Shown here piece after piece: positions 10,544 through 20,747 of a stretch of DNA of 64,000 nucleotides (position 1 is its first letter; each line of letters opens with the position of its first letter). Source of the stretch: Salisapilia sapeloensis (taxonomy: Eukaryota > Oomycota > Peronosporomycetes > Peronosporales > Salisapiliaceae); the NCBI GenBank assembly GCA_023334545.1, contig JAADVB010000006.1, positions 1 through 64,000 on the forward strand, in the 5' to 3' direction. A program made the position numbers and the translations under genes. The notes under the pieces were generated by a model. The model was not told where the DNA came from and ran no database searches. It saw nothing but the letters and a program-made list of their open reading frames with translations.

Positions 10544-12019
10544 TTAGATCATATTGTCTTTGACTTTCTTGTCCTTTTGTTTCGCTTCTTCTTTCTCTTT
10601 CTGTTTTTCCAAAATGGCTAATGGGATCGCAATAGGCGGAGCGGTAGATGGACGTTCATGATAGGCGTCGATGAATGTTTGAGAGAAGTGAGCAAAGGTA
10701 TCGCTTGAGATGTGGTCTCGAATCGCTTGGAAGAAGCGACTATACTGCGAGAGGTTGTGTAGGTTGAGCAAGACATCACCTAGCATCTCTCTTACGTCTA
10801 GCAAGTGGTGGATGTATGCTCTCGAGTAAGATGTGCAAGCAGGACAGGCACAGCCATCTTGGATCGGACGCATGTCGTCTGCAAAGACAGATTCACGTAG
10901 ATGGAGGACGCTGCCGAATTGCTTTCGATCTGCACTTCGGACAGAAGACACGTCATCGTCGTTGATCCATGGGATGAGTGCCGAGCCGCCCTTTGTGAGC
11001 TCGTAGGGGTACGTTGTGACGAAGGCATCGATACCGACTGCGACGGATTGGAGGATCTGGAGAGGGTGGCCGATACCAGAGATCAGCCGCGGGATGGATG
11101 TCGACTCGACTTCTTCTACACAAGCTTGAGCGAGTTGAAGACGCTCTTGGTCACTTTCGACATCGTCCAGGCCACTGAGTATGACAGCGCCAACATCTCG
11201 CTTTGACGTTTCTGATGCGCTGTACCGACGTAGCTTTTCGTCCTGTCCGCCAACAATGACTCCAGCAACCTTTGGAGTGGATGCGTCGATGGATTGTAGA
11301 CACTCATCTAGCCATTTGAGAGAGATGTCGACTGCTTTGCGATGACGGTTCTTGCCGTAGCTTAGATCGACTTCATCTGCTAGTGCTATGGTGAGGTCGG
11401 ATTGGAGGGAAGCTGCTACACTCATGTACTCGCTTGGTGCCACGACATGTCTGCCTTTCGTTGTATTGATTGAAAACCCACTCTTGGAGGAGGTGGATGT
11501 CTATGAAGCAAAGGAGGTGACTTGGTTATTAAGGGGATGTCAGACAGGAAAATGGAAGGATAGAACGCACGGATGCTTTTGAAAAGTAGTCTTGAGCGGA
11601 TAGAATGACTGTCGTATCATGAAGTTGTAGAAGTTTTCGCAGTTCTGCTGCAGGAGACTTTGATACGGCGTCGGCAAAAGTGTAGCTGAGAGCAATACAA
11701 CAGATACGTATAAGCATATAAAGGGTAAGAGCTAGAGATAAATGTACATGTCTGCAAAATTCACGACGCGAGCACTTGCGTCTTGTACATGCTTGGAGTT
11801 GTCTAGGTACATGCAATCAAGTGAGTTAGTGGTCTGCTCCATCCATCGGACTAGGATGAGGCGTGTATAAACCTCATAAAGCGAAATATGGATACAGTAT
11901 GATGTAGATGTACCTGGTGTGAGGAGTGGGAGATTAGCACAAACTGTCGGTGGTAGAAAGCATGGAGTCGATCGATCCAGTAGATGCAGCGACCGAGCTC
12001 TACTCGGCTCGACCTTCAT
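10544..12019 (-). CDS. QTRT2: Queuine tRNA-ribosyltransferase accessory subunit 2
   Basis: Four exons: 11914-12019, 11748-11802, 11571-11685 and 10544-11500, giving 410 residues. The N-terminus has the TGT-family STPCFLPPT and LLTPDN elements. The zinc site is CACPAC at about residues 309-314, followed by SRAYIHHLL and a later His near 340. RLISGIGHPLQIL and the TTYPYEL turn also match QTRT2. QTRT2 pairs with the catalytic subunit QTRT1 to put queuine into the wobble position of GUN-anticodon tRNAs, at the mitochondrial surface in animals. Oomycetes would have to salvage queuine; that is inference. Length is close to human QTRT2 (415). The C-terminus is a Lys/Glu-rich tail. Confidence 0.88.
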
Positions 12020-12480
12020 TACGCTATTCGTATGCAGAGGTCAAAATTACCTTTCAGAGGTAAACATGTACTTTGAGAGGCTTCAGCCTACGCTCCTAGA
12101 TTACTACACGACTCAAACAGGGATACTTTCAAGTGTGGCACGGCCGGTCTTCAATCTCTCCAACCATCCGGAAGATGATGGGAATGCCACCATATACGAG
12201 CTCTGGCCATCCAACACGGCCTCCTTGGAGACGAGGAGGGACATTGCGAGACCGATCTCAATTCGCTAAGAAGTAGATGGCATCAACTAGCTCTTGTGTA
12301 TTTCTCCACGAGTGTTAAAAGTACGCTAGACGTACTCGCTCTGTCGTCAGTGTACTCGTGAGCTTCCACTTCCGATGCTCTGATCTTTCGCGTTCAAGGA
12401 TGAGGTGTGCTCCTACAAACTTCAAGTCAACGCGAGCTTGAACATATGGATCGTTTTTCAGTGAGCTCTCACGAAGCAAA
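12020..12480. other. Spacer upstream of QTRT2 with one doubtful small gene on the plus strand
   Basis: An ATG at 12032 on the plus strand can be joined over an intron-like stretch (GTAAAC.. to ..AAACAG, about 12060-12121) to give about 59 residues ending at 12269. In another frame the second part would read as a Pro/Arg-rich peptide (KMMGMPPYTSSGHPTRPPW), but no start codon reaches that frame. I cannot tell which, if either, is translated. Otherwise this holds the QTRT2 promoter. Confidence 0.25.
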
Positions 12481-12484
12481 GAAT

Positions 12485-12893
12485 CACACGTAGGGCCGCT
12501 AGGTTATCCCAATCGATGCTTTTGAATACGCTCTATTCTCCTATACCAAAAGTGGAAAAATGATGAACAAAAGTTTTTGGTCGATTGTCAAGATCGCTAC
12601 TTGGTGTCCTCGTGCTCCAGTGTTCGATTGATCCGCGGCTTTTCGAGATCATACAAAAAGCTAGTGAGTCCAGAATTCGCAACATTTTCCTTACAAGCAG
12701 CGGTGTTGCTTCGAATTACTAGCTTTTTGTATATCTCTGACCGACAAAGCGACCTAAGCCACATCCTTGAGCGAGGATCACGAGGTAGCGATCGAGTCGA
12801 CTACCCAAACTTTCGATTTTCAAAATTCCAATTTTGACATATACGGATAGAGCATGCTCAAGAGTGTCTATTGAGCGGGTCTAGAGTGTCTGC
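12485..12893. repeat. Long imperfect inverted repeat (fold-back hairpin), arms of about 190 bases
   Basis: The left arm (about 12485-12682) is largely the reverse complement of the right arm (about 12702-12893), around a loop of about 20 bases centred near 12690. The best-matched inner segment is ATACAAAAAGCTAGT at 12651-12665 against ACTAGCTTTTTGTAT at 12717-12731. GATCGCTAC at 12592-12600 pairs with GTAGCGATC at 12785-12793. GCTCTAT at 12530-12536 pairs with ATAGAGC at 12847-12853. Small indels and mismatches interrupt the arms, so this is an aged fold-back element or a long hairpin-RNA locus. No transposase gene is nearby and I could not define a target-site duplication. A 261-base open frame across it (from 12577) is a by-product. 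Confidence 0.7.
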
Positions 12894-12956
12894 ATGGCAT
12901 TCCTTCGCCTCTAGAAGACCGGAGTATGTCTACGACTGTTCAAGGTACACCGTCTA

Positions 12957-13347
12957 CTAGAAGGCTCGATTGCTGTCCGAGATTGCCATGCGCGTGCAGT
13001 GAAAGTAGAAACTCGATGGAAAATAGTACAGCTCCTGCTCATTCGTTGTCGTGGTCTTTGTTAATCATGCTTTTATCATGTACTTGTATATTGTCATCGG
13101 CTTCCTCTTCGTGATCGTTATCATGAAGCACAACTATCTTGTCCAAGACGACCGATCTTCCACGCCATAACCAGGCTTCACGCACTTTGAACATCGATTT
13201 ACTGCTCTCTCCATCTTTTGATGCACTCTTGGATAAGACGCGTCTTGATTCGAGGATCCACTGTCCACGTCGACTTCCAACTTCCACTTCCTCCTCGCTG
13301 ACGATAGCTTCAAGCTCTTTATTTCGTGATGCACGCATTCGATCCAT
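12957..13347 (-). CDS. Possible small acidic protein gene
   Basis: An ATG at 13347 opens a frame of about 84 charged residues (starting MDRMRASRNKELEAIVSEEE). It is then followed by GTACAT..GAGCAG, a 48-base intron-like stretch with a TTAAC branch-like site. Joined on, the frame adds a short aromatic tail (ELYYFPSSFYFHC..) ending at 12957. Unspliced it would stop at 13039. No domain is recognised. It lies between the hairpin and the end of MLH3. It could equally be a chance frame; the charged, codon-like composition is the only support. Confidence 0.3.
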
Positions 13348-13482
13348 CTTGATGCTTTCTAACGACGGTCATGCACCTCTTCAAAGTTACACCATCGCAC
13401 GAAGATAAATAAAAACGTTTCACATCCGACTAGTTAAACCACCGACAGATCAAATATGAAATCTAAAAGGATTTACTTGTCG

Positions 13483-16400
13483 TTACTCGTCTTGAGATCT
13501 GCTTCGGCTACTAAACTCCATAAGAGGGACGACGGATGGTCGTCCATGGGCACACTGGAATGGAAGGTTGCACCCTCGAAGACCCTGAATGATGCGTTCG
13601 CAAGAGCGAAGGGAAAGAGGGTCACCAAACATGATCGCTCCACGGCATGCACGAGAATGTAAAAGACGCGTGATGCTATGTGGACGAGAGGAGTCTCTTG
13701 GACATTCAGGATACTTCATCACATGCACCAACAACTCGCGGAAGTCACCGGTCGTTGCGACGCGACGGTCGATCATGGGACTCGATAGGAGCGATATCGC
13801 TGAGCTGTGTTGCCTCGCATTTGATGCTGCATGCTCGAGTGGTGAGACCAATGTTGATGTATCGCTGATGGTGCATCGAAATCCCCATTTAGCCAAGTAG
13901 TCTTGATGGTGACGAACTGTTTGCACCTCTTGTATATTCAGATGTAGTTGAATGGGAACTTGGTGCTCGTGGATGTTGTCAGGGTGGAGGGATCCATCAT
14001 CTCCTATTAACTCGTTTTCCATGAGCTCTAGGCGAATCCGTTCATCTGCGGCATGCTGATCGATGCATAATAGGCGTTGACAGGGAGCATCTTGACTCTC
14101 TTGCACGACCAGTATGAATTTATTATCGACTTGACCAAGAGTACGAAAATTGGCTAGCGAATCCCGGTCCAGCTTACAAGAAGTCGTACTTTGACAGCCA
14201 GAAGTGTCTGTCGTTGGTGCTTTGGACTGGACTATACCTGAAACTTGACTTAGTTTAGGCAACATACCCGACTTCTGACTTCCTTTTATACGAGTCGGTT
14301 GGAAATACTTGGAAGGAGTGAATGGCGTGTCTTGCGAGAAAGATGTTGGTGCTATCAAGCTAACCTCATCGAGATCTCGTGAAGTCTACATCACATATAC
14401 GACGGCTTTATGAACCTGATACTGCCAAATTAATGAGTTTATCGTTACCTGAATTGGACGACTTCGGCGCTCTTTCCAAATTTCCTGAATTGGCCTTGTA
14501 AGTGCCTTCATGTACTTCGAAATGACCGTCGAGTGACTCCTGTTGCTGGATATTATGTTTTCTTGCGATACACTATTCACTAATTAATACTTCAGGTGCT
14601 CCTGTGGGTTGGTATAATTGCCACTCATACCTTACGGACTTGCTTCCATTGCCAGCACACTCAAGATGAGAGACGTCTGGGTGACTCTGCGCCTCAGTGT
14701 GGAAGTGACAGGGAAAATATGTTTCCTCCATATCCTAGATTGCTTGTTTTATAAATTTATTTTGCCAGGAAACTTGTAATAGAAATGCTGTACATGTATA
14801 CAGGCATCTAGGAAGTAGCGATCGTCATCTAGAAGTGTCGATTCTCTTCCAGCATATCTTTTAGATGAATATTTTGATTTAGATGTCATCATTGAGTATG
14901 TGGCATTTTCTTGACTTGGTCCGAAGAAGGCACAACCGTACTCCTCCTCTAGATACTTCTGCTTGTCTTCCATCATAGGAGTTGATTGAGGCAGGTAATC
15001 GTCAAAAGTCACTTCGCCTGGAACGCCGATGTGTTCATGGTACGTCGTGTCGATATCCAGCTCACTCAGGGGCTCTCTCAGGTCTGCTTTAACTTTGCTA
15101 TTCATAAACGGTGAGCATCCTTTATTGCTGTCAGCTCGGTTTCTCTCAAGGCAAATCTACGGTGTATGTGTCAAGTCATGCCATATCGAACTCGAAGGCT
15201 AGGTAGAACAGCGTACATGGACGTATTCGTAGCACAGGTCTTCTAAATCGCTTCGGTGGTGTACGTTCACACTCTTTGTCCCATCAATTCGCGAGAAGCC
15301 ACACGCGTGCGCATTGCAAGTGATCTTGAGTATAAAGATAGGCACTAGATGATGTAGCTTATTAGTACTCACTCTACAAGTATTGCGTTTTAAGGTACAA
15401 GTACGAACCTGCGGAGTATGCCAGAGCTGCATCATTAAAAATCGCTGCGCAGCTTTCGTGGAAATTGTCGATCCACTCATTTCCAAAGTAAACGTATTGG
15501 TAGTAAGCTTTTGCTTCTTTGGAAACCTTGGGATGATCGTTTGGTGTTGTGAAGATCAGTCCAAAGTACCCATGGACAGACATGCTTTCTTCCGGAGAAA
15601 CTAACCGCTTGTACTACATTGTTCAAGCCAACCTTTGTCAGTCTGATCTACCGCGGTGTTTGTTGCGCTTCTTCTATTGAGCATCGCAATGAAACAATGT
15701 ACCTTTAGATCGTTGTACAAGTACTGTCCAAACACCATTAGTAGACGCTCGTTGTAAGTCGCAACTTTCATGATGCGAATTGGTGGATTGCTGCTGTCTG
15801 CAAAGCACACGAAACTGAATATTGGAGCATGTTCGGCATATTAAAAGGTACACAAGCCACTACCTTGGAAGTGAACTGTCAAGTCGAGTTGAGGCCTAAT
15901 GATGGAGACGATTCGGCAAAACCCTTGAATCTTGCGTACGACCTGTGATTGGTACTTGATGTCGCGCTTGATGCTCTTCGTGCGCACCGGTAGTCTGTCG
16001 AATAGACCGTGCACTGTCAGTGTCGTTCCACTCCGCGTTTGATCATTGGTAACTTTCCGAATTGACTTTACGACTCCATTCTAGTCGATAGCATGCCACG
16101 GTAGCCCATTAGATATCATCGCGAAGAAGATGCTTTGTAAGTGTGCATGGATATTACTTGTATCACTTTTTGGAGCGTTGCCCAGCTATGAACAGCTCGG
16201 GATGTAATTTGTACGCTACCTAGAGTTGCCAGCATCAGTAGGAATTGGCCACGACGGCCGCGGTGTTTGACTTTCTGGATCATGCTTCTTGAAGCTACAT
16301 TTTGACATTTTAGGCCGTCAGCGAACTACTTGTAAGCTAAAGGCTATAGCATCTACCTCTACTGACGCCAATGGTCTCTCGAAGTCCAGTTGCTGGAATA

Positions 16401-16711
16401 CCGTTCCCTGAAACCAGAGGTAGTAAACATTAAAGTCGTGATAGCATGTAAGGATGTTTCATAGTGCTCACCATCGTCAACGATAGAGAAAGCACTTTGA
16501 GAAAACGCGATCGTCACGGTTATTTTAGAAGCCTCTGCATCAAGTGCATTTTGAATCGCTAGAATAGACTCAGTATTATATTTGAAGTGGAAACAGGCTC
16601 ATGGAATCTGATCAACTTACCCTCTTGCACAGCCATCGCAAAAGTCGGCAGCGAGTGGGAGGCAACAATGACGTCCTCAGTTTCCTTTGTAACTCTAGAT
16701 AAGCCGTCCAT
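13483..16711 (-). CDS. MLH3: DNA mismatch-repair protein MLH3
   Basis: Twelve exons: 16621-16711, 16472-16558, 16357-16407, 16158-16294, 15864-16080, 15703-15797, 15409-15613, 15217-15344, 14794-15156, 14631-14734, 14449-14572 and 13483-14385. Together they give 834 residues, and every junction is in phase. The GHKL ATPase half has QEAIQNALDA (catalytic Glu and Mg-binding Asn present), VDDGNGI and GTTLTVHGLFDRLPVR. The C-terminal half has the MutL endonuclease motif DQHAADERIRLE (about residue 643), ACRGAIMFGDPLS and CNLPFQCAHGRP. MLH3 pairs with MLH1 (MutL-gamma) to nick DNA in meiotic crossover resolution and mismatch repair. The usual GFRGEAL motif is degenerate here (KHRGRRGQFLL). It is tandem behind exportin-4 on the same strand. 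Confidence 0.87.
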
Positions 16712-17009
16712 ATCTTGTCGCTTGGAGTGAGTAGACACTGATCAGCGTCCGCTAAAGGTGCTTTCTCAATTCTGAATATGCTGCTGCTTTCGCTCCGAGA
16801 AAGAGCACTTTCCACGACGTATATGGGTATACAGCAATGTCTGCAATGGATAAAGTACTTTAGAACTGATAGAGTCTTCTAGAGGACCCTCAAGAAGCAA
16901 ATATCGATCATCACATTAATCCCTGTATTTGTTTTTGCTCTAGTTACCCCCAATGCAAGTTATCCGGATCAACGCATAGAGTAAGCAATTGGACACATGA
17001 CAGCTACGT

Positions 17010-20000
17010 TTACTTGACTTGTAAAAATCCACGCACGTCTCCAGCAAATGCATAGAGGTTATTCTTAAACTCATTCCGCAGTTTGCGTGTCGCCACATTT
17101 CCCATAGCCATGTCGCCTGCTGATAAGAACTGCACCAGCGAAGCAAACGCCGCCATCAGTCTCTGCTGATTCCCTCCATCTTGCTGCTCTTTGCTAAACT
17201 CTTCTGCGATCGAGTAGTACCGATCCTGTTCAATCAGCACGAGAGGGAAAAGAGCTTCAGCACATCCGTCCAAGATGGAAGGATTGAACTCTTCATAAAG
17301 CACGATGCGGTAGATGGCTCGGATATAATGCAGAAACATGTCTGGGTTGGCTTGAAGCGGTCCGCTAAGACCAGGTTTCCCTTGCTGTTTTGCCTTCCAA
17401 TGGAAGTCAGCCAGCTCTCCTAGTGCCTGGAAGCTCTTACGCGCTACATCGACTTGTACATGACGAATACCAAAGAGTAGGGACTGCAATAGCATGCCAA
17501 GTAGCTGGTTATCTAGCGACGATAGCTTCTCAGCGTATACTTCGATCATGTACGATATGAGTGCAAAGTATTGGGAACTTAGACTCGGATACTGCAGAAG
17601 TTGTTCTGTCATGAGCGGGATGATCTGACTGAGACCGGAGAAGACGACCTTGGCGACAGTCCCAGACGCACTCTCAGCGCCAGACTGTTCAAGCGAGTAG
17701 TCTGCGAAATCAATAAAATCTTTCGTGACCAAGTGAGAGAGGAGCTGTAGCAATGCGAGGAGATCAGCAAAGCTCTCTTCTTCCACGTCACCAAGGACAC
17801 TCACTTTACGCAGGTTATGTCGACCATAGGACAAGATCAGATCGTTACATGCAGTGTACATATGCAGTGCTTCTTGTGGAGACAAGAATGAAATCTGGGT
17901 GTCAGCAAGAGAGCAGAAGAACGTTAGTGTCAAGTAGACTAGTTGTGAATCTCCATGGAAGAGGTCAAAGAGCTTGACGATTGACGGAAGAGCAGGCAAG
18001 GTGAATGCAGAGATGAGTCCCTGCGTTCCAGGCTCTGCTGCACGTGCGATGCCAGAGTACATTTCCAGTACAAGCTTTAGTTCCTCTTGGATACGCACGT
18101 TATTCACGCAGTCGGTCGATCCGAGATTCGGGATGGATAAAATCGATTGCAGTCGTGCCTCTACTGGGCGCGACACAGCTAGGAACTGGTTTTGAGCCAT
18201 TTCTTGGTTATCAGCAGTCGACGATGCTCTGCAGAGAACTTCTGTAAGCACACCACGTGACTGGGATGGGACACGAGCGACAGCAGCTCGCAGGGCATCC
18301 GTCTCTTCCTTTAACGTCACCACTGACCCAGCAGCACCATTGGCTTGGATGAGAGACTGCCAAGTAGGACTATTCAAGACGCTGCCGATGGCTTTGCTCT
18401 TCGCCAGCACGAGGAAGCACTCGAGTAGGTTTTGCATGACACCTGGTTGCGTCGGCCAGTGCGCCAAGTACGTAGTGCACTTTTGAACAAGGAAGACGAT
18501 GAGCTCTCCACCATGTCCACCGTTATCAGTACGAAATAGCTGTCGAAGGGCGATGGGGGTGTTACTATCATCACGCACGTTCTCTGGATTCATGTACGTC
18601 GCACAGATGCGAGTGATCGTTTGTAGTAGTTGCTCTCCTACGAACGGACTTAGGAGCGAACTAGAAGGGTTTTGAGCAACGCGAGTTGTCTCTAGTTCTA
18701 GTAGATCACTCAGAACATAGCGGAGTATACTAGCAACAGATGGAGCGTCTGCGGACCCTTGTTCCTGGAAGGTGGAGAGGATACGAACGGGTATGCCTGG
18801 ACGCTCACTTCGATAGTCATCAGCAAGGAAAAGACCGATGAAACGAAGCAAGAAATGGAGCTTTTCAAAGTGCTGCGATAGCTCTGGTGGCATATCACGG
18901 GTGTCTCCTCGAGCGGCAATGACGTTCTGCGCATCCGAGACGACGGATTTTGTGAGTGTTAGGAGCAAAGATGATGTCGAACTAGCGTTCATCCGAGCTA
19001 GAGCTGCTGCCATTTCTATTTGCTCTAAAGAAGACATCGGAGACGGTTCTTCCACGTCATCTGCCTCCTCTTCCTCCACCAAGGCTTCGATAGCTGCTAG
19101 TTCGAGCTGGACTTGGAGATACAAGTCGACGACTGGTGCAGCATACTTAGCGAGTGCCGAGGTGATAGCTGTGGTGTTGAGTTGGTTCGACTCTGCTCCA
19201 TGCATTGAAGCAGGGATACTCGAATCAAGCAACGGATTGTCCACGAGAGCGACCCATGCATCCATAAGTACGTCAAAGCCCTCTAGCTGCCATAGTTCGT
19301 CAATATTCTCTCCTATATGATGAAGCTGATGTGCTTTCGTCTGTTCCAGGGCTAACGAAAGGAGTTTGCAGGACAACGAGGCTAGCTCTTCGACAAATGG
19401 CAAGAATATATCTGAAGAGGAACTCGCGAGTCCTTTTAGTCCGAGATTTACAACAAGTCGAAAGAACAAGTGGCTCATATCAATCAGTTCTCGCGCCGCA
19501 ACTTCACATGCAGTCGGGTCATCTGCTGGCACGAGGTCCAGGAACGGGTTACGAATGATCGTAGTTGCGCCTCGGAAGATCTCAGCGAGAAACTGAGTCT
19601 GTTCGACTGTAGACACGAACATGGAACCTTGGAGAGATGCTAATTGCAGTAAGAACTGACGTGATAGATGCAGTAGCGTCTCATTTTGCGCGCCGATGCT
19701 ACGAAAGTAGGCGTACGTATTGAACGCAGCGTGAATGAGAGCTGGACGGACGAGAGCAGAGCGCCAGGACTCAGATGCAGCGATCATTCGCTTTTGCTTA
19801 TTCCCACTTGCTTCGTTCGAAGGACCAGAGAGACTCCAGCTGAGGTTTAAATTGCTACCTGCACCTTCAAAGTTCCAATTGACTAGTTCAATACAGAGTT
19901 GGAAAGTTGTTTCTAATAAATCCAATTGCTCTTTCGGAATGGCAGACACCGATCCTGCAGCTGGTTGCATCGATGATGCTGCCATCTCACCGCCATTCGT

Positions 20001-20663
20001 GTACACGGACGTCGACCGAATGAGGTCTTCTAGTAATTGCACAGCAAAGCTCAGTAGTTTCGACAAACCCTGCTCCTCCAAGTTTTTACGAGTCTTCGTG
20101 TGGAACTCTACAGGTTGCAGCATCCGACTTGACCGTGAGGCCGATGAAAACTCCGTCACGAACGCAAGCATCCACTTGGCAGCCGTCAATCGAGTCACAG
20201 TCTGCGTCGATAGTGCACTCACAGGTGTTGCTGCATCCAATTGCGACTGATCAGAGCCAGCACTTCCGTGAAGTAGCATTGCACCCATTTGATCGAGAAT
20301 AGCGTCACGCTCTGGCTGCGTGCGTTCGAGCCATCCACGCTTGAGGAGTAGTGAGATCGTTTGCAAGATACTACCTGATACGAAAGTTGGCAGCTGGGAG
20401 TACCGCTGACTGACGAAATGCATTAACGCATCTAGAGGTTGTGATCGCTCCTGTGGACTTAGACTACGCCATCGAGTGAGCGCAGCTTCTCGGATCGCGA
20501 CGACGCAATGGAATTGGACGACTGCATGCTGTGTGCTTGTAAGAACCTGTACAGCCTCATGAAGTATTTGCTGACGTCTCTTAAATTGCTCTAGTGCATC
20601 ACGTGCCTGCGGGTCATTCGGTGCCGCCTGCAGCCGCAAGCATGCAGCTTCCAACGCTTCCAT
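17010..20663 (-). CDS. XPO4: Exportin-4-like nuclear transport receptor
   Basis: A single exon of 1217 residues; the ATG at 20663 gives the family start MEALEAACLRLQ. The protein is an all-helical HEAT-repeat array. The N-terminal importin-beta-like region includes HAVVQFHCVVAIREAAL and RSLSPQERSQPLDALM, where RanGTP is bound in the family. The extreme C-terminus (..ELKNNL-type then FAGDVRGFLQVK) matches the exportin-4 end. Exportin-4 carries eIF5A and Smad3 out of the nucleus and imports Sox-type factors in animals; only eIF5A export seems plausible for an oomycete (inference). Length is close to human XPO4 (1151). The frame is open upstream of 20663, but only from a non-ATG codon. It is head-to-head with the TFIIIC gene, 84 bases between start codons. 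Confidence 0.85.
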   Translation of the reverse strand: MEALEAACLRLQAAPNDPQARDALEQFKRRQQILHEAVQVLTSTQHAVVQFHCVVAIREAALTRWRSLSPQERSQPLDALMHFVSQRYSQLPTFVSGSILQTISLLLKRGWLERTQPERDAILDQMGAMLLHGSAGSDQSQLDAATPVSALSTQTVTRLTAAKWMLAFVTEFSSASRSSRMLQPVEFHTKTRKNLEEQGLSKLLSFAVQLLEDLIRSTSVYTNGGEMAASSMQPAAGSVSAIPKEQLDLLETTFQLCIELVNWNFEGAGSNLNLSWSLSGPSNEASGNKQKRMIAASESWRSALVRPALIHAAFNTYAYFRSIGAQNETLLHLSRQFLLQLASLQGSMFVSTVEQTQFLAEIFRGATTIIRNPFLDLVPADDPTACEVAARELIDMSHLFFRLVVNLGLKGLASSSSDIFLPFVEELASLSCKLLSLALEQTKAHQLHHIGENIDELWQLEGFDVLMDAWVALVDNPLLDSSIPASMHGAESNQLNTTAITSALAKYAAPVVDLYLQVQLELAAIEALVEEEEADDVEEPSPMSSLEQIEMAAALARMNASSTSSLLLTLTKSVVSDAQNVIAARGDTRDMPPELSQHFEKLHFLLRFIGLFLADDYRSERPGIPVRILSTFQEQGSADAPSVASILRYVLSDLLELETTRVAQNPSSSLLSPFVGEQLLQTITRICATYMNPENVRDDSNTPIALRQLFRTDNGGHGGELIVFLVQKCTTYLAHWPTQPGVMQNLLECFLVLAKSKAIGSVLNSPTWQSLIQANGAAGSVVTLKEETDALRAAVARVPSQSRGVLTEVLCRASSTADNQEMAQNQFLAVSRPVEARLQSILSIPNLGSTDCVNNVRIQEELKLVLEMYSGIARAAEPGTQGLISAFTLPALPSIVKLFDLFHGDSQLVYLTLTFFCSLADTQISFLSPQEALHMYTACNDLILSYGRHNLRKVSVLGDVEEESFADLLALLQLLSHLVTKDFIDFADYSLEQSGAESASGTVAKVVFSGLSQIIPLMTEQLLQYPSLSSQYFALISYMIEVYAEKLSSLDNQLLGMLLQSLLFGIRHVQVDVARKSFQALGELADFHWKAKQQGKPGLSGPLQANPDMFLHYIRAIYRIVLYEEFNPSILDGCAEALFPLVLIEQDRYYSIAEEFSKEQQDGGNQQRLMAAFASLVQFLSAGDMAMGNVATRKLRNEFKNNLYAFAGDVRGFLQVK

Positions 20664-20747
20664 TTTGGTGTGAAGTACCGGTACAGTACCTGCAGATGGG
20701 TGGTACGATGCTGGTATTTTGACGGTACTTTGACAATAAAAAGGAAG

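Noticed and set aside
12577-12837. 86-codon plus-strand frame in the QTRT2-MLH3 spacer
   Set aside because: It lies across the inverted repeat. The open frame follows from the repeat sequence and the peptide has no coding-like pattern.
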